From: Caldilineaceae bacterium
GTDB lineage: Bacteria > Chloroflexota > Anaerolineae > Caldilineales > Caldilineaceae
Direction of reading: 5' to 3'
Assembly (NCBI GenBank): GCA_028819675.1
Contig: JAPPKT010000121.1
Span: 1 to 60,921, forward strand
Length of the DNA: 60,921 bases
Position 1 is the stretch's first letter; each line of letters opens with the position of its first letter. A model generated the notes under the pieces. It did not search any database, had not been told where the DNA came from, and worked only from the letters and a program-made list of their open reading frames with translations. Of the stretch, positions 18,701 through 26,828 are shown one piece after another. The position numbers and the translations under genes are program-made.

Positions 18701-19720
18701 TTAAGAGAAGGATCGGACATCCTCTGTCGCGGCGTAGCATTGAGCTATAAGTCGCGGGAATGGGCTGACAACGCCACAGAAGAGGATATCGAGATCATCA
18801 GGGAGCTTCTCGATCATGAGGGCATCGATGTCAGGAGACTGGCAATTGGAGCACTTGCTGCTCTGGCAGAAGCAAATCCGCATCTTGCGATCGATCTCGC
18901 AAAGGGCGTTGAAGTTGGGGACAACGTGTTCTTGGCGAATGAACTGTGTCAGCTTTTCTCAAATGGGTGGGGAGTTCCATTCCAAGAGTTGACATCAGAT
19001 GATCTCAAAGCCCTTCTGTCCAAGCTTGAGGGTGTTCAGAAGATCGAAGACCATTACATCAACACCTTCCTGGTCAAAGCATCAGAACAAGACGCCAGGG
19101 CAGTTGTAGGACTTCTACTTTCTCGGATCAGGAAGAAGGATGATGAGGGGGGCAACTACGACGCGCTCCCTATACTGGGCTTTCAGAACCCGCTAGCCGG
19201 TTTGGCCGCGAGTCCAGACCAGGAGACCATCCTGCGAGAGATACGTGACATCTCGCTTGAGCCAGGGTTGTCTGACGCATACTGGATGCCGCAATTGTTC
19301 CGAGAAATTTCGTTAGATTTCGAGTCGGCTGCGAGTCTGAAGGTGCTGGACGAATGGAGCAACTCAGAAGACGCTACCAGGATCCAATCTGCTGCCTGCC
19401 TGGTTTCTCAAGCACAACCAGCGTTCGTCTTCAAGAACGTAGAATTCACTGCAAATTTACTGGAGCGTGCTGACGCCGCGAGCCCTGATTGCTATCGAAG
19501 CGTGGCCAGTAACTTGAGGAGCTGCGCGATTTCTGGTCCCCGCTCGGGAACGCCCGGTCAACCAATGCTCGAGGATGTGGCCATGAGGGACCAAGCGTCG
19601 GAGGTTAAAAGCCAATTTGACGCAGGTTCACCCCCATACAGGTTTTACGACTCACTAGCTAATTTTGCCGAAGCCTCCATTAGGGAGGACCTTCTGAGAG
19701 ATGAAGAGCTATTTGAGTAG
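15800..19720 (+). CDS. Mrr-nuclease / STAND NTPase antiviral candidate
   Basis: 1306 aa. Residues ~30-150 form an Mrr-like nuclease: KGIDIIAY (Asp 67) and FQCKQK (Gln 81-Lys 83) give the D...QxK core. A STAND-type NTPase follows with Walker A GRGGIGKS (223-230) and Walker B CVIVVDDAH (271-279). The remaining ~800 residues look like helical repeats (LRNLAELDWRLRQ and later blocks) suitable as a sensor. This is the layout of antiviral STAND (Avs-type) and nSTAND3 proteins: ligand binding drives oligomerisation and the nuclease destroys DNA. It sits in a run of defence-like genes. The subfamily and the trigger cannot be told from sequence by eye. Confidence 0.82.
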   Translation: MTTDPTEQQNYATPPPVTPYPEVLPLNDPNLPWERFEAFCVEFVSRLPGVKEAHRYGGQGSPQKGIDIIAYLDNGEKWAFQCKQKQTFSKADATKAIQATSHEADRFILTLSRQATSRVRDACDSYPDWDVWDIDDISRKVREMEMHSSARLVETHFGPSWRKAFLGLHGLSPFATPLEFFDPFATTAALFNHAWKLVGRSDHLRQAHEFVESQEQKIAILTGRGGIGKSKILHAFAEAFDQEHEGTALWFAAEEVLFTLDGADYLPFKPCVIVVDDAHRREDLPALLALTRQRPHMIKLVLSCRPQAIDYLKSQLTQSGFDVHERVVLPNVKELSREEVIELGRQALGPEFAGFAEQLAAATWDCPLVTVVGGQLLAKRAIEPELLERDEEFRDTVLIRFRDILVGELGDRIDPGLCRALLDLISAIQPVRLDDNRRLDCEAEFLRIDRPTLLRSLGILEEAGVLLRRGNTLRIVPDVLADHILYKASVTFQGQPTGYADRVFNEFASLCPSEVLRNLAELDWRLRQSGSQASDLLRNIWHSIEQEFKDASHQGRSTILRILETVAVYQPERTLELVEHALRNPATESGSPEWPQLWGSKHSHVLRQLPALLRQISYTLDYLPRCCNLLWELGRVDGRNLNSNTDHGVRVLADLGGYEIGKPFIVTSRVLDTIEKLLEDPSSHDHIHSPLDIIDPMLAKTEYSVHFEGHNFVSRSFTLKFESIKSIRQRAISLIDRCLHSNDLKITLRALGSLESALHDPKAYLNMDIADEDLEQWRPEQLEILALIADLARRSAEPMTLIRIRNVLLWHCRSSPSEEVRDRANAVVSSIPESFELRLTQELIDPYHMDDWQPNEEGGDDDFRLRQERVGQRRRALVVKFLDHSEHAGKAYEILTDRIQTINTAEARSDPQAILHIIGKLNPEFAAGLCDIIVDNPNGPLAPHLQSLLTSVRIWNAERARGIGQRTLREGSDILCRGVALSYKSREWADNATEEDIEIIRELLDHEGIDVRRLAIGALAALAEANPHLAIDLAKGVEVGDNVFLANELCQLFSNGWGVPFQELTSDDLKALLSKLEGVQKIEDHYINTFLVKASEQDARAVVGLLLSRIRKKDDEGGNYDALPILGFQNPLAGLAASPDQETILREIRDISLEPGLSDAYWMPQLFREISLDFESAASLKVLDEWSNSEDATRIQSAACLVSQAQPAFVFKNVEFTANLLERADAASPDCYRSVASNLRSCAISGPRSGTPGQPMLEDVAMRDQASEVKSQFDAGSPPYRFYDSLANFAEASIREDLLRDEELFE

Positions 19721-19753
19721 CCCGTCGCCTACATGCTCTGATCAGAGCACAAC

Positions 19754-19812
19754 GCATCCGTCTGGATGCACCTTATTTTTCTCGTTTCGTGGTCCAAACA
19801 TTGGGACCCACC
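19754..19812 (+). promoter_or_regulatory. Conserved upstream element, copy 1
   Basis: Hairpin GCATCCGTCTGGATGC (6-bp stem, 4-base loop), then CACCTTATTTTTC, then a CATTGGGACCCACC tail. The same order recurs at 39731, 53690 and, with a different stem, at 21379. Here it lies ~80 bases before the next gene; it could be a terminator plus promoter, or a leader element. Confidence 0.5.
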
Positions 19813-19893
19813 AAAATTGGCATACCGGAAGTACTCCCGGCAGTAGAGAATTTGTAGCAAACATATAGGTCTCATTGGTTATGAGGCTAGAGG

Positions 19894-21216
19894 ATGGACT
19901 GGTTTAAATCGTTGACGGATCTGGTTGAAAAGAACCCACTGGTCGTTTTTCGATTCCCATCTTACGATTGGAAAAGCATCTTGTACTCTCGGCGAGGCGT
20001 CAGAAATTTTACGGTTGCCTACCCTCATTTCCTGCTTAACAGAGTCAAATTACCAACTATTGGTCTGTTGACTGGCGAGGATTTCGAGGACGAGCCTGAG
20101 ATTTGCCTATGTCTGGTGGACTCATCCTCTGCCGTGACTACTCTCAACAGTCGGATACGGTTCCTCTGCGCACAGAGAATTCTACCGTCTACCGAGCACG
20201 ATCTTGTCCAACTTATCATAAAGCGAGGGTTCAAATCGAAGTTGCGCGCTTGCCTGCGTCCGCAAGCACCGATGGTACCACTGTCTTCCGAATTGAGTGT
20301 TCATCTGATCGAAAGGCTGGCCGACAGTGAGGAAAATCACAGAGCGATGCGGGGTGTGATTGCAGCGCTAAACTCTCCGAAAACCTATTCCAGTAAAGCA
20401 GCGCTTCAGCAGGACGCTGTAAGCCTTGCCCTGAAGACGTTTGGAATATCGCCAACTGAATCCGCTATCTTTGTTGAAACTGCCGAGGGCCGTGAGACTG
20501 CTCTTGCACGCGTGGATCATGTCGAAGAGGAAAGTGATGAATATGTCGATATCTATGAAGATGCTGTAATCGAGCATGACGCGAGGAATGTTCCCGGATT
20601 CACTTTTGTAAAAAGCGATCTAACCGGGCGAGCTATTTTCGAGAACGGATTTGAACAACTCGAAGTCATTACAGCCAATAGGCGCCCACTTGAGGAAGTC
20701 TTCGGCGTTGATCTTATCTATCTTAATGTGATTAAACAGAATGTTGTCATGGTTCAATACAAAATGCTGGAGCGCCACCGGCAAGGTAGGAAGACCGACT
20801 GGATTTATCGCCCTGACAGGCAATTTGAAAAAGAGATGGATCGAATGAAACGCTTTAGTCAGTCGCATTCTCCTGGAGTGCTGGAATACCGAATAAACCC
20901 CCAAGTCTTCTACCTCAGATTCGTAAGACGTAACGCGAAGTTGGGCAGAATCGAGGCAACGATGCCCATTGATCATTTCGAGATTCTTCGTAATGATCCC
21001 GAATGCCGAGGGCCAAAAGGCGCATTTCGCATTTCCTACGATACCTTGGATGGAAGGTATCTTCGGCAGGAAGCCTTTCTCGGGCTTGTGCGGTCCGGAT
21101 ATATTGGCGCTCATGCGAAAACTACGGCTGACCTGGAGACTCTGATCAAAGCAACTCTCAACGACAAACGGGCTCTTGTCGCTGCATTGCACTCAACGCG
21201 GCCATCAAGAAACTGA
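19894..21216 (+). CDS. Unknown protein with possible nuclease core
   Basis: 440 aa, no family recognised. Around residues 275-300 the stretch EEVFGVDLIYLNVIKQ and then VVMVQYKML gives Asp, about 14 residues, Gln-x-Lys, the arrangement of PD-(D/E)xK enzymes with a Q-x-K variant, like the Mrr core next door. The N-terminal ~200 residues are a separate domain and an acidic linker (EEESDEYVDIYED) joins them. AGAGG precedes the ATG. Its place between the STAND gene and the GmrSD-like gene argues for a defence role; the nuclease reading is inference. Confidence 0.6.
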   Translation: MDWFKSLTDLVEKNPLVVFRFPSYDWKSILYSRRGVRNFTVAYPHFLLNRVKLPTIGLLTGEDFEDEPEICLCLVDSSSAVTTLNSRIRFLCAQRILPSTEHDLVQLIIKRGFKSKLRACLRPQAPMVPLSSELSVHLIERLADSEENHRAMRGVIAALNSPKTYSSKAALQQDAVSLALKTFGISPTESAIFVETAEGRETALARVDHVEEESDEYVDIYEDAVIEHDARNVPGFTFVKSDLTGRAIFENGFEQLEVITANRRPLEEVFGVDLIYLNVIKQNVVMVQYKMLERHRQGRKTDWIYRPDRQFEKEMDRMKRFSQSHSPGVLEYRINPQVFYLRFVRRNAKLGRIEATMPIDHFEILRNDPECRGPKGAFRISYDTLDGRYLRQEAFLGLVRSGYIGAHAKTTADLETLIKATLNDKRALVAALHSTRPSRN

Positions 21217-21378
21217 TTTACAATCGATCACGGTCAAGTCAATGGGAGCAACTATAGCAAGACGGACCCAGAGTCTTCTGCGTCCATGCAAGACGGCACC
21301 AATGTCCCGACTATCGCACGCCAACTGAACAGCAATACGCGCTCTGATGATGGCAGACCGTCTGTTGCCGACCAGTGC

Positions 21379-21444
21379 CGGCCCCAGTCGTCTGGGCCCA
21401 CCTGATTTTCCCCCTTTTTTATGATCTAGACATTGGGGCCAACC
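21379..21444 (+). promoter_or_regulatory. Conserved upstream element, copy 2
   Basis: GGCCC...GGGCC hairpin, a T/C-rich run, TATGATCT (a -10-like box) and CATTGGGGCCAACC. The tail matches copies at 19754 and 53690. It lies 90 bases before the GmrSD-like gene; the 319-base gap from 21217 holds nothing else I can identify. Confidence 0.5.
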
Positions 21445-21535
21445 ATACCCCTCTATCGTACACTCTATCTCGTGACCCAGTTTTTGGAGCCAATCTCATA
21501 GTATCGATGGAGAATCGTTAACAAGGAGGGTTCTG

Positions 21536-23443
21536 ATGTTCACTACGTTCTCCCTTTCACTAAAAGTCCTGTTAAATGATGTTCAGAACGGGAAGATCCA
21601 ACTCCCAGACTTCCAACGAGGTTGGGTATGGAATGAAGACAGAATTAGGGGACTTTTGGCCAGCATTTCCAGGGGATTCCCGGTCGGTGCCGTGATGACT
21701 CTCTCATCCGGAGGCGATATCAGATTTAGGACGCGCTTGGTCGAGGGAGTCAGTGAGAACGGAATTTCTTCACCCGACCGGTTTCTCCTAGATGGTCAGC
21801 AGCGGTTGACTTCGCTGTATCAAGCTCTGTTGCATCCAGATGCTGTCTCCACTCAGGATAGCCGCGGCGAGAAGCGACTGAGCTGGTTTTACATTGACAT
21901 GCGGCGAGCGGTCTCTGATGCTGCCGACAGAGAGGATGCAGTCATTGTTGTTCCCAAGGATAAGAAGATTACCCGGGACTTTGGACGTGAGACAATCCTG
22001 GACCTTTCCAGCTCTGAGTTCGAGTATGAAGAACTCATGTTCCCGACTGAGAAACTCTTTGACCCTTTGGATTGGACACTTGACTACACAAGGTATTGGG
22101 GGAGCCGTGCGAGCTTGCACCCAGTGGGGGACCCTACAGATTTTTTCAGCAGATTTAATGACGGCGTAATAAAACCATTTGCAGACTATCTGTTGCCTGT
22201 CATTCATTTGGAAAAGGAAACTCCGAAGGAGGCTGTCTGCACCGTATTCGAAAAGGTCAACACCGGTGGCGTTCCACTAAACGTTTTTGAGCTGGCGACG
22301 GCTTCGTTCGCCGCTGAGTCCGGGGAGTTCTCACTCCGGGACGATTGGCGGGACCGAAGGCAGCGGCTGTATCCCAGATATGGGGGAGTGCTTCAGGGGA
22401 TCGAAGGCGAACATTTCCTCCAGTCCGTTGCACTACTCAAGACACAGGAAGACCGACGACGAGCTATCGAGGGGGGACAACCAGCGAACCGGCTGCCTGC
22501 TATCAGTTGTAAGCGACGCGATATCCTGAATCTGCATCTCCACGATTACCAGAAGTGGGCCGACGAGGTGGAAGAGGGTTTCCGCAAGGCGGCAAAGTTT
22601 CTACAGAGCCAGTTTATATTCGGGCGGCATAATGTTCCCTACAATACCCAACTGGTGCCTCTGGCTGCACTGTACGTAGAGTTGGGCGGCGAGCTGGAAC
22701 CGGCTTTGGCCATCGAAAAGCTCGCGCGCTGGTACTGGTCGGGCATTTTCGGGGAAGCCTATGGCGGGACTACTGAAACCCAATTCGCTCTGGACCTCGC
22801 TCAGGTCACGGAATATGTCAGAGAGAACGTCGAGCCTACCCTGATCGCTCAAGCCAACTTTGTCCCAGAGCGACTACTAACGCTTCGTACCCGCAACAGC
22901 GCAGCCTACAAGGGTCTCTACGCACTCCAGATGAAGAACGGTGCAAGTGATTGGCGCAGCGACCAACTATTGTCCTTAGCCACTTACAATAACGAAAACA
23001 TCGATATACACCATGTTTTCCCGGTCGCCTGGTGCCGGAGTCCAGAAAGAAAGCCTGCCATTCCATCGCGTCTCTACCACTCAGTCATCAATAAGACGCC
23101 GCTTAGCGCAGCCACGAACCGGCTCATCGGCGGCCGTGGCCCGGCGCTATATCTGAAACGTCTCCAGGAGGACATGGGCAAGGCGAGGCTAGAACAAGCA
23201 CTCAAGGCCCACTGGTTGATTCCCCGTCATTTGGAGACGAATGACTTCCAAGCGTCCTTCATAGCACGCGGTGAGGCCCTACTCAATCTTATCGGACAGG
23301 CCATGGGACGAGATCTTGACAACGGGCGTGAAGTCTTCAAGAAGGCGCTACAGGACTCACTGTCATCATCTGTTAATGTCGAGTCGTCCCAAGAAGAAGA
23401 GCCGGAGTACAACGCATTTGGAGATGATATCTCAGACGCGTAG
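21536..23443 (+). CDS. GmrSD-like DUF262-HNH restriction protein
   Basis: 635 aa. The N-terminal DUF262 (GmrS/ParB-like) domain shows IQLPDFQRGWVWNEDRIRGL and FLLDGQQRLTSLYQ, the NTP-dependent half. The C-terminal DUF1524 HNH nuclease shows NIDIHHVFPVAWC and NKTPLSAATNRLIGG. Single-chain GmrSD enzymes are type IV restriction systems that cut phage DNA with modified, often glucosylated, cytosine; related DUF262 proteins have other targets. AAGGAGGG precedes the ATG. It ends the plus-strand half of the defence island. Confidence 0.88.
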   Translation: MFTTFSLSLKVLLNDVQNGKIQLPDFQRGWVWNEDRIRGLLASISRGFPVGAVMTLSSGGDIRFRTRLVEGVSENGISSPDRFLLDGQQRLTSLYQALLHPDAVSTQDSRGEKRLSWFYIDMRRAVSDAADREDAVIVVPKDKKITRDFGRETILDLSSSEFEYEELMFPTEKLFDPLDWTLDYTRYWGSRASLHPVGDPTDFFSRFNDGVIKPFADYLLPVIHLEKETPKEAVCTVFEKVNTGGVPLNVFELATASFAAESGEFSLRDDWRDRRQRLYPRYGGVLQGIEGEHFLQSVALLKTQEDRRRAIEGGQPANRLPAISCKRRDILNLHLHDYQKWADEVEEGFRKAAKFLQSQFIFGRHNVPYNTQLVPLAALYVELGGELEPALAIEKLARWYWSGIFGEAYGGTTETQFALDLAQVTEYVRENVEPTLIAQANFVPERLLTLRTRNSAAYKGLYALQMKNGASDWRSDQLLSLATYNNENIDIHHVFPVAWCRSPERKPAIPSRLYHSVINKTPLSAATNRLIGGRGPALYLKRLQEDMGKARLEQALKAHWLIPRHLETNDFQASFIARGEALLNLIGQAMGRDLDNGREVFKKALQDSLSSSVNVESSQEEEPEYNAFGDDISDA

Positions 23444-23584
23444 CGAGAACTGGTATTGGCTTCGCTCGCTCAGAAGGGCGTGGTCTATGGCATTGGATTA
23501 AGGGAAGATTCGCAAAAACAAGGAGCAGGAGTACGGCACAATTATACTTGACCCGACATTCAGATGAAAGGGAACGATTACGTG

Positions 23585-23800
23585 ATAGAGACACATCTGG
23601 TAGTTGAAAAAGGGCAGTTCCCGCGAGGGACCTGGCCACCCGCCCTCAAGGAGCGGGGCACCCCCGGTCGTACCGTCCAGCACACTATCCATCTGCGACA
23701 GACACATCCCCAAAAACGACAAATTGTCGCATTTGCCAGCCTCTGGCCGGCGCTTACGCAAAGAAAGCCCGCCGCGCAGCGACCCGGGACAGGTCAATAG
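23585..23800 (+). pseudogene. DUF3102-derived relic, still partly in frame
   Basis: A plus frame from 23564 reads PRGTWPPALKERGTPGRTVQ and then HPQKRQIVAFASLWPALTQ, aligning with residues ~48-95 of the 3833-4513 protein. The N-terminal and C-terminal parts are missing. Palindrome CGACAAATTGTCG at 23717-23729. An expressed 78-aa peptide is possible but unlikely. Confidence 0.75.
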
Positions 23801-23877
23801 AGGCGTTTTGGACGCGGATCTAACGGGCCTTTTCATACCTTCACTTTGCTCTGCCTGCTTTCGTTCTGAAGTTAAGC

Positions 23878-24240
23878 ATGAGATATTGCGACTTTTTTGA
23901 TTGCTCGAAAATCATGGAATGGAGACTTTCGCCTGAAATTGTAGCGACGGCCATAGTATTGTTATTGTGTGGCGTTGTAAGCTCCAGAGTCGCGATCCGG
24001 AAAGGTCGTGCCGGGCGCAACTGGTTCTGGCTTGGATTTTTCCTTGGTCCACTTGGCGTGGCGTGGGCATTTGCGCTTGCGCCTGATCGGTATGCCGCAG
24101 AGGGCAAAACCTACAAAGACGGCACTACGATTCGTTGCCCGTATTGCGGCAAATTAACCAGGGTCAAAAATAATGCATGCAGGTTGTGTGACGGCGACCT
24201 GCTCGAATGGTGGGCTAAAAACATGGAAGATACACCGTAA
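23878..24240 (+). CDS. Membrane protein with zinc ribbon
   Basis: 120 aa. Two hydrophobic helices (IVATAIVLLLCGVVSS; WFWLGFFLGPLGVAWAFAL) are followed by a zinc ribbon, CPYCG...CRLCDG, near residue 90-110. Layout resembles the 50659-50988 product. ATG 23914 would shorten it by 12 residues. Neither start has a strong ribosome binding site. No function can be assigned; location downstream of a relic suggests an independent cargo gene. Confidence 0.65.
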   Translation: MRYCDFFDCSKIMEWRLSPEIVATAIVLLLCGVVSSRVAIRKGRAGRNWFWLGFFLGPLGVAWAFALAPDRYAAEGKTYKDGTTIRCPYCGKLTRVKNNACRLCDGDLLEWWAKNMEDTP

Positions 24241-24383
24241 CGGGGCAGAGGGATATCCCATCGCTGTGGTGACCATTGTGTTCAAACTACAATTTACGAA
24301 CACCTGAAACCTGGGTTGGGCTTAGTCCCAGTGACAAGACCACAAAACACGAAGCGCACCCTCGAAAAGGCTTGACTCACGAA

Positions 24384-24450
24384 TGACGCGCTGCTGCGGA
24401 TCAAAAGACAGCTCCCGCAAGGGACCCAGCCACCCGCCCCGGCAGCAAAC
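24384..24450 (+). pseudogene. Short DUF3102-derived relic without palindrome
   Basis: GCTGCTGCGGATCAAAAGAC and following bases match the ALLRIKEQLP segment; the copy stops before the palindrome. The surrounding 24241-24738 has no gene I can support. Confidence 0.6.
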
Positions 24451-24738
24451 GCACACTGACCAGCGGGTCCGCTCCATCCCCGTAACGCTTCAATGCACCT
24501 TCAACGCCTTCTGGCTGCCCGCGCCCTTCGTGCCATTGTAGGCCCCGCTCAGCAGCTGCAGATTGTCCGGTCGAGCCGGCCCGGCGCGCGTCGACTATTC
24601 ACAGCGCTAAGCAAGTGTCTTTCGGAGGCTGTGGATTCTCTGAAAGCGAGTCTTGCCGCCTAAAATCGCGTCAGGTCGCCTGGATTCGCGCTGTCTCTTG
24701 GTTCAATGGAGGGAAGGACTTTGGGATATGGGTGCGAG

Positions 24739-25827
24739 CTAATGCAGAAGAAAACAAAAGTCATGCTCAAAAGTGGGGGAAGGTTTCGAACCGAGGAAGG
24801 CATTCGCTTGAGTGTTTCGAACCAATGACGATACCCCCTCATTCTGAATTTGAACACTTCTCTGCGTTGCCCGCTTCAGGGCAGAATCGAGGAACTCAAA
24901 CGCATCCTTTTTGGGCAGCTTGCGACCTCCAATTCTCACAACAATTCGCACTTCATCTGCCAGAAGAGGAGTCACGCCTGCCCAGGATTCTTCTAGGAAC
25001 TCCCTGTACTTCTTGACGCTATGATGACGCCCATCGTCCCGCACAGGCTTCTCGGCGTCCTCTCCAAGAAACCATAACCGCAGCCACTGATCTTCGCGAT
25101 AGCTGGTGGTATTTAGGTAAGGGGGCGAAGTGATCACGTCTGTGATCTGTCCGACCAAGTGAGGGAATCTCTCTGCGGCCTTGCGAGCGTCGGACAAAGC
25201 GATCTCTCCTCGAAACGCGGGCGGTGCCGACGCAAAGCGGTAATGGCTCATGTTCCTGAGAATTGGAAACACATCCCTGACAGGCGCGGCGTAACCGTTA
25301 TCCCGCCACCATCGAACCGAATATGCGGGATTGGTACTAATCGTTCTCGGCATACGGTTGCTGAAGTAGTTAGGGCTGCGATGGGACTCGCCATGCAGTG
25401 CCCCTAAGGAAAGGGCTGCAATGAAACGATCAGTTCGGTCAGTGCGCCAATTGAGCGATTCTCTCAGAAAGAGTACCTGGTCATACGTTTCAGGCGCAAA
25501 ACAGAGAGAAAAAAACTCCGTGAGGTCTCCTGCGCTGGCGTTGGAATGAGAGTGAATGCTCTCTTTTTCCAAGAGCGATAACCGCTCCAGCAGATCAGGA
25601 AGCGACGGCGGATCGCACTTGGCCCCCGCAATACAAGCCGCCACCGGGTTGATATCACATCCAGCCCCCCGCCGTCCCCTTATAAGGCTTTCGAATACCG
25701 CTGTGCCCCGCCCGCAAAATGGGTCAAAAACCACACCATCAAAAGTCGACGCAGCGAGGTGCTTTTCAACGAATGCCTCAGGAAACGTAGCATAATACGG
25801 GCAAATTGAATGGAAGCGGTGTCTCAT
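24739..25827 (-). CDS. DNA methyltransferase (N4-C or N6-A type)
   Basis: 362 aa. Opens with RHRFHSICPYYATFPEAFV, a stretch I associate with a family of phage and restriction methyltransferases, then AdoMet motif I DPFCGRGT (35-42) and catalytic motif TSPPYLNTTSY (~235). SPPY favours N4-cytosine methylation; order is motif I before motif IV. Start ATG 25827 overlaps the upstream stop as ATGA, which is stronger evidence than the in-frame ATG 25863. It is the last gene of a three-gene operon with a ParB-like and a restriction-like protein, so it most likely marks self DNA for that system. Confidence 0.85.
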   Translation of the reverse strand: MRHRFHSICPYYATFPEAFVEKHLAASTFDGVVFDPFCGRGTAVFESLIRGRRGAGCDINPVAACIAGAKCDPPSLPDLLERLSLLEKESIHSHSNASAGDLTEFFSLCFAPETYDQVLFLRESLNWRTDRTDRFIAALSLGALHGESHRSPNYFSNRMPRTISTNPAYSVRWWRDNGYAAPVRDVFPILRNMSHYRFASAPPAFRGEIALSDARKAAERFPHLVGQITDVITSPPYLNTTSYREDQWLRLWFLGEDAEKPVRDDGRHHSVKKYREFLEESWAGVTPLLADEVRIVVRIGGRKLPKKDAFEFLDSALKRATQRSVQIQNEGVSSLVRNTQANAFLGSKPSPTFEHDFCFLLH

Positions 25828-26828
25828 GGTGGCCTCGTCCGTTCCCCGTAGGATTGGATCCACTCGGAGGCATGGTCGATCTGGTCGAACGCTTCCACCG
25901 CTACGCCGTTGGAAACAAGACTGGTCGCCTCACTAACCCTGAATGGAACCCGAAGGCGATGTAGCACATTGCCCAGCAGCAGTACATCATCGCGAAATTC
26001 TTCATCGGGTCGCGCAAATGGAATCACATGATAAGCAACCATTGCAGTAACAGGGGCGCGGCGCCTGAACCAGCGATTTTGAAACACTCCGCCAAGACGA
26101 AACTTGATGGACTTTTCCTTCCAGTCGCGGCCCGTAGCAACTTGGGCCGCCAGCAAAAGAAATCCTGGCAGGCCATCCTTCTGCTCGCGCCAGGCAAAGA
26201 TGTCTACCCCATCGTCTTTGGGGTCGGTAGGCGCAGAAGGATCGGGGTCAACAATTCCGTCCTTAAATGATTTCCATATTTCACGGAGTTTCGGCAAGAA
26301 TCCTGTTCGGTCAGGCCGGGGAAAGCCAAAAGACCATGCAGGTCCACCGACCTCCGCCGCAACAGCGGCGGTCGCCAAGTATTGAAAGTACCTGCGCAGG
26401 CGACTTACTTCCTCTTCGGTGGGATGCATGTCGCTGCCCACCAATAGAGGGGACACCGATTTCAAATTGGACAAAATCAGCGACACAAGATAAGCGGTAT
26501 GACCCAGGTCCGTCTTTTCGCCTGTGAAGAAGATGACGTCTCCGTTGGCGTCGATGTCAAACGGATAAGATGTTGCCAGGACCTGTTTCCGAAATGCCAT
26601 GCGGGCGACAGCGCTCGCTGCAACTTCCTCCCGATTCTTGACTTCATCATCAACGTCATCGTATTCCGCCTCAGCTGCGAGTTCCAATGCATTGACAATG
26701 TCTTCGCTAAATGACTGACCCTCCTTGGAATAAAAGGCACTCAACTCCAAAAAGTCGGCCGCAAGGTCAATATCGAGCGACGTGCCGACAGCAAATTCAT
26801 CGGCAGGAAAATTGAGAACTGGATTCAC
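25824..26828 (-). CDS. Putative restriction-like protein of the ParB-MTase operon
   Basis: 334 aa, not assigned to a named family. The strongest motif is DDGVDIFAWREQKDGLPGFL then LLAAQVATGRDWKEK near residues 205-235. G-(V)-D, a strand and Q-x-A-T-G resembles a restriction-endonuclease fold in which the usual ExK is replaced, so catalysis is plausible but not shown. A helical N-terminal half and an all-beta end (RVPFRVSEATSLVSNGVAVE) flank it. Both ends overlap neighbours by ATGA, so the three proteins are made in coupled amounts. I infer it is the effector of the module. Confidence 0.65.
   Translation of the reverse strand: MNPVLNFPADEFAVGTSLDIDLAADFLELSAFYSKEGQSFSEDIVNALELAAEAEYDDVDDEVKNREEVAASAVARMAFRKQVLATSYPFDIDANGDVIFFTGEKTDLGHTAYLVSLILSNLKSVSPLLVGSDMHPTEEEVSRLRRYFQYLATAAVAAEVGGPAWSFGFPRPDRTGFLPKLREIWKSFKDGIVDPDPSAPTDPKDDGVDIFAWREQKDGLPGFLLLAAQVATGRDWKEKSIKFRLGGVFQNRWFRRRAPVTAMVAYHVIPFARPDEEFRDDVLLLGNVLHRLRVPFRVSEATSLVSNGVAVEAFDQIDHASEWIQSYGERTRPP

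Noticed and set aside
23498..23836. Minus frame across the relic at 23.6 kb
   Set aside because: It follows the relic's antisense strand; similar minus frames occur at other relics, so it reflects the repeat.
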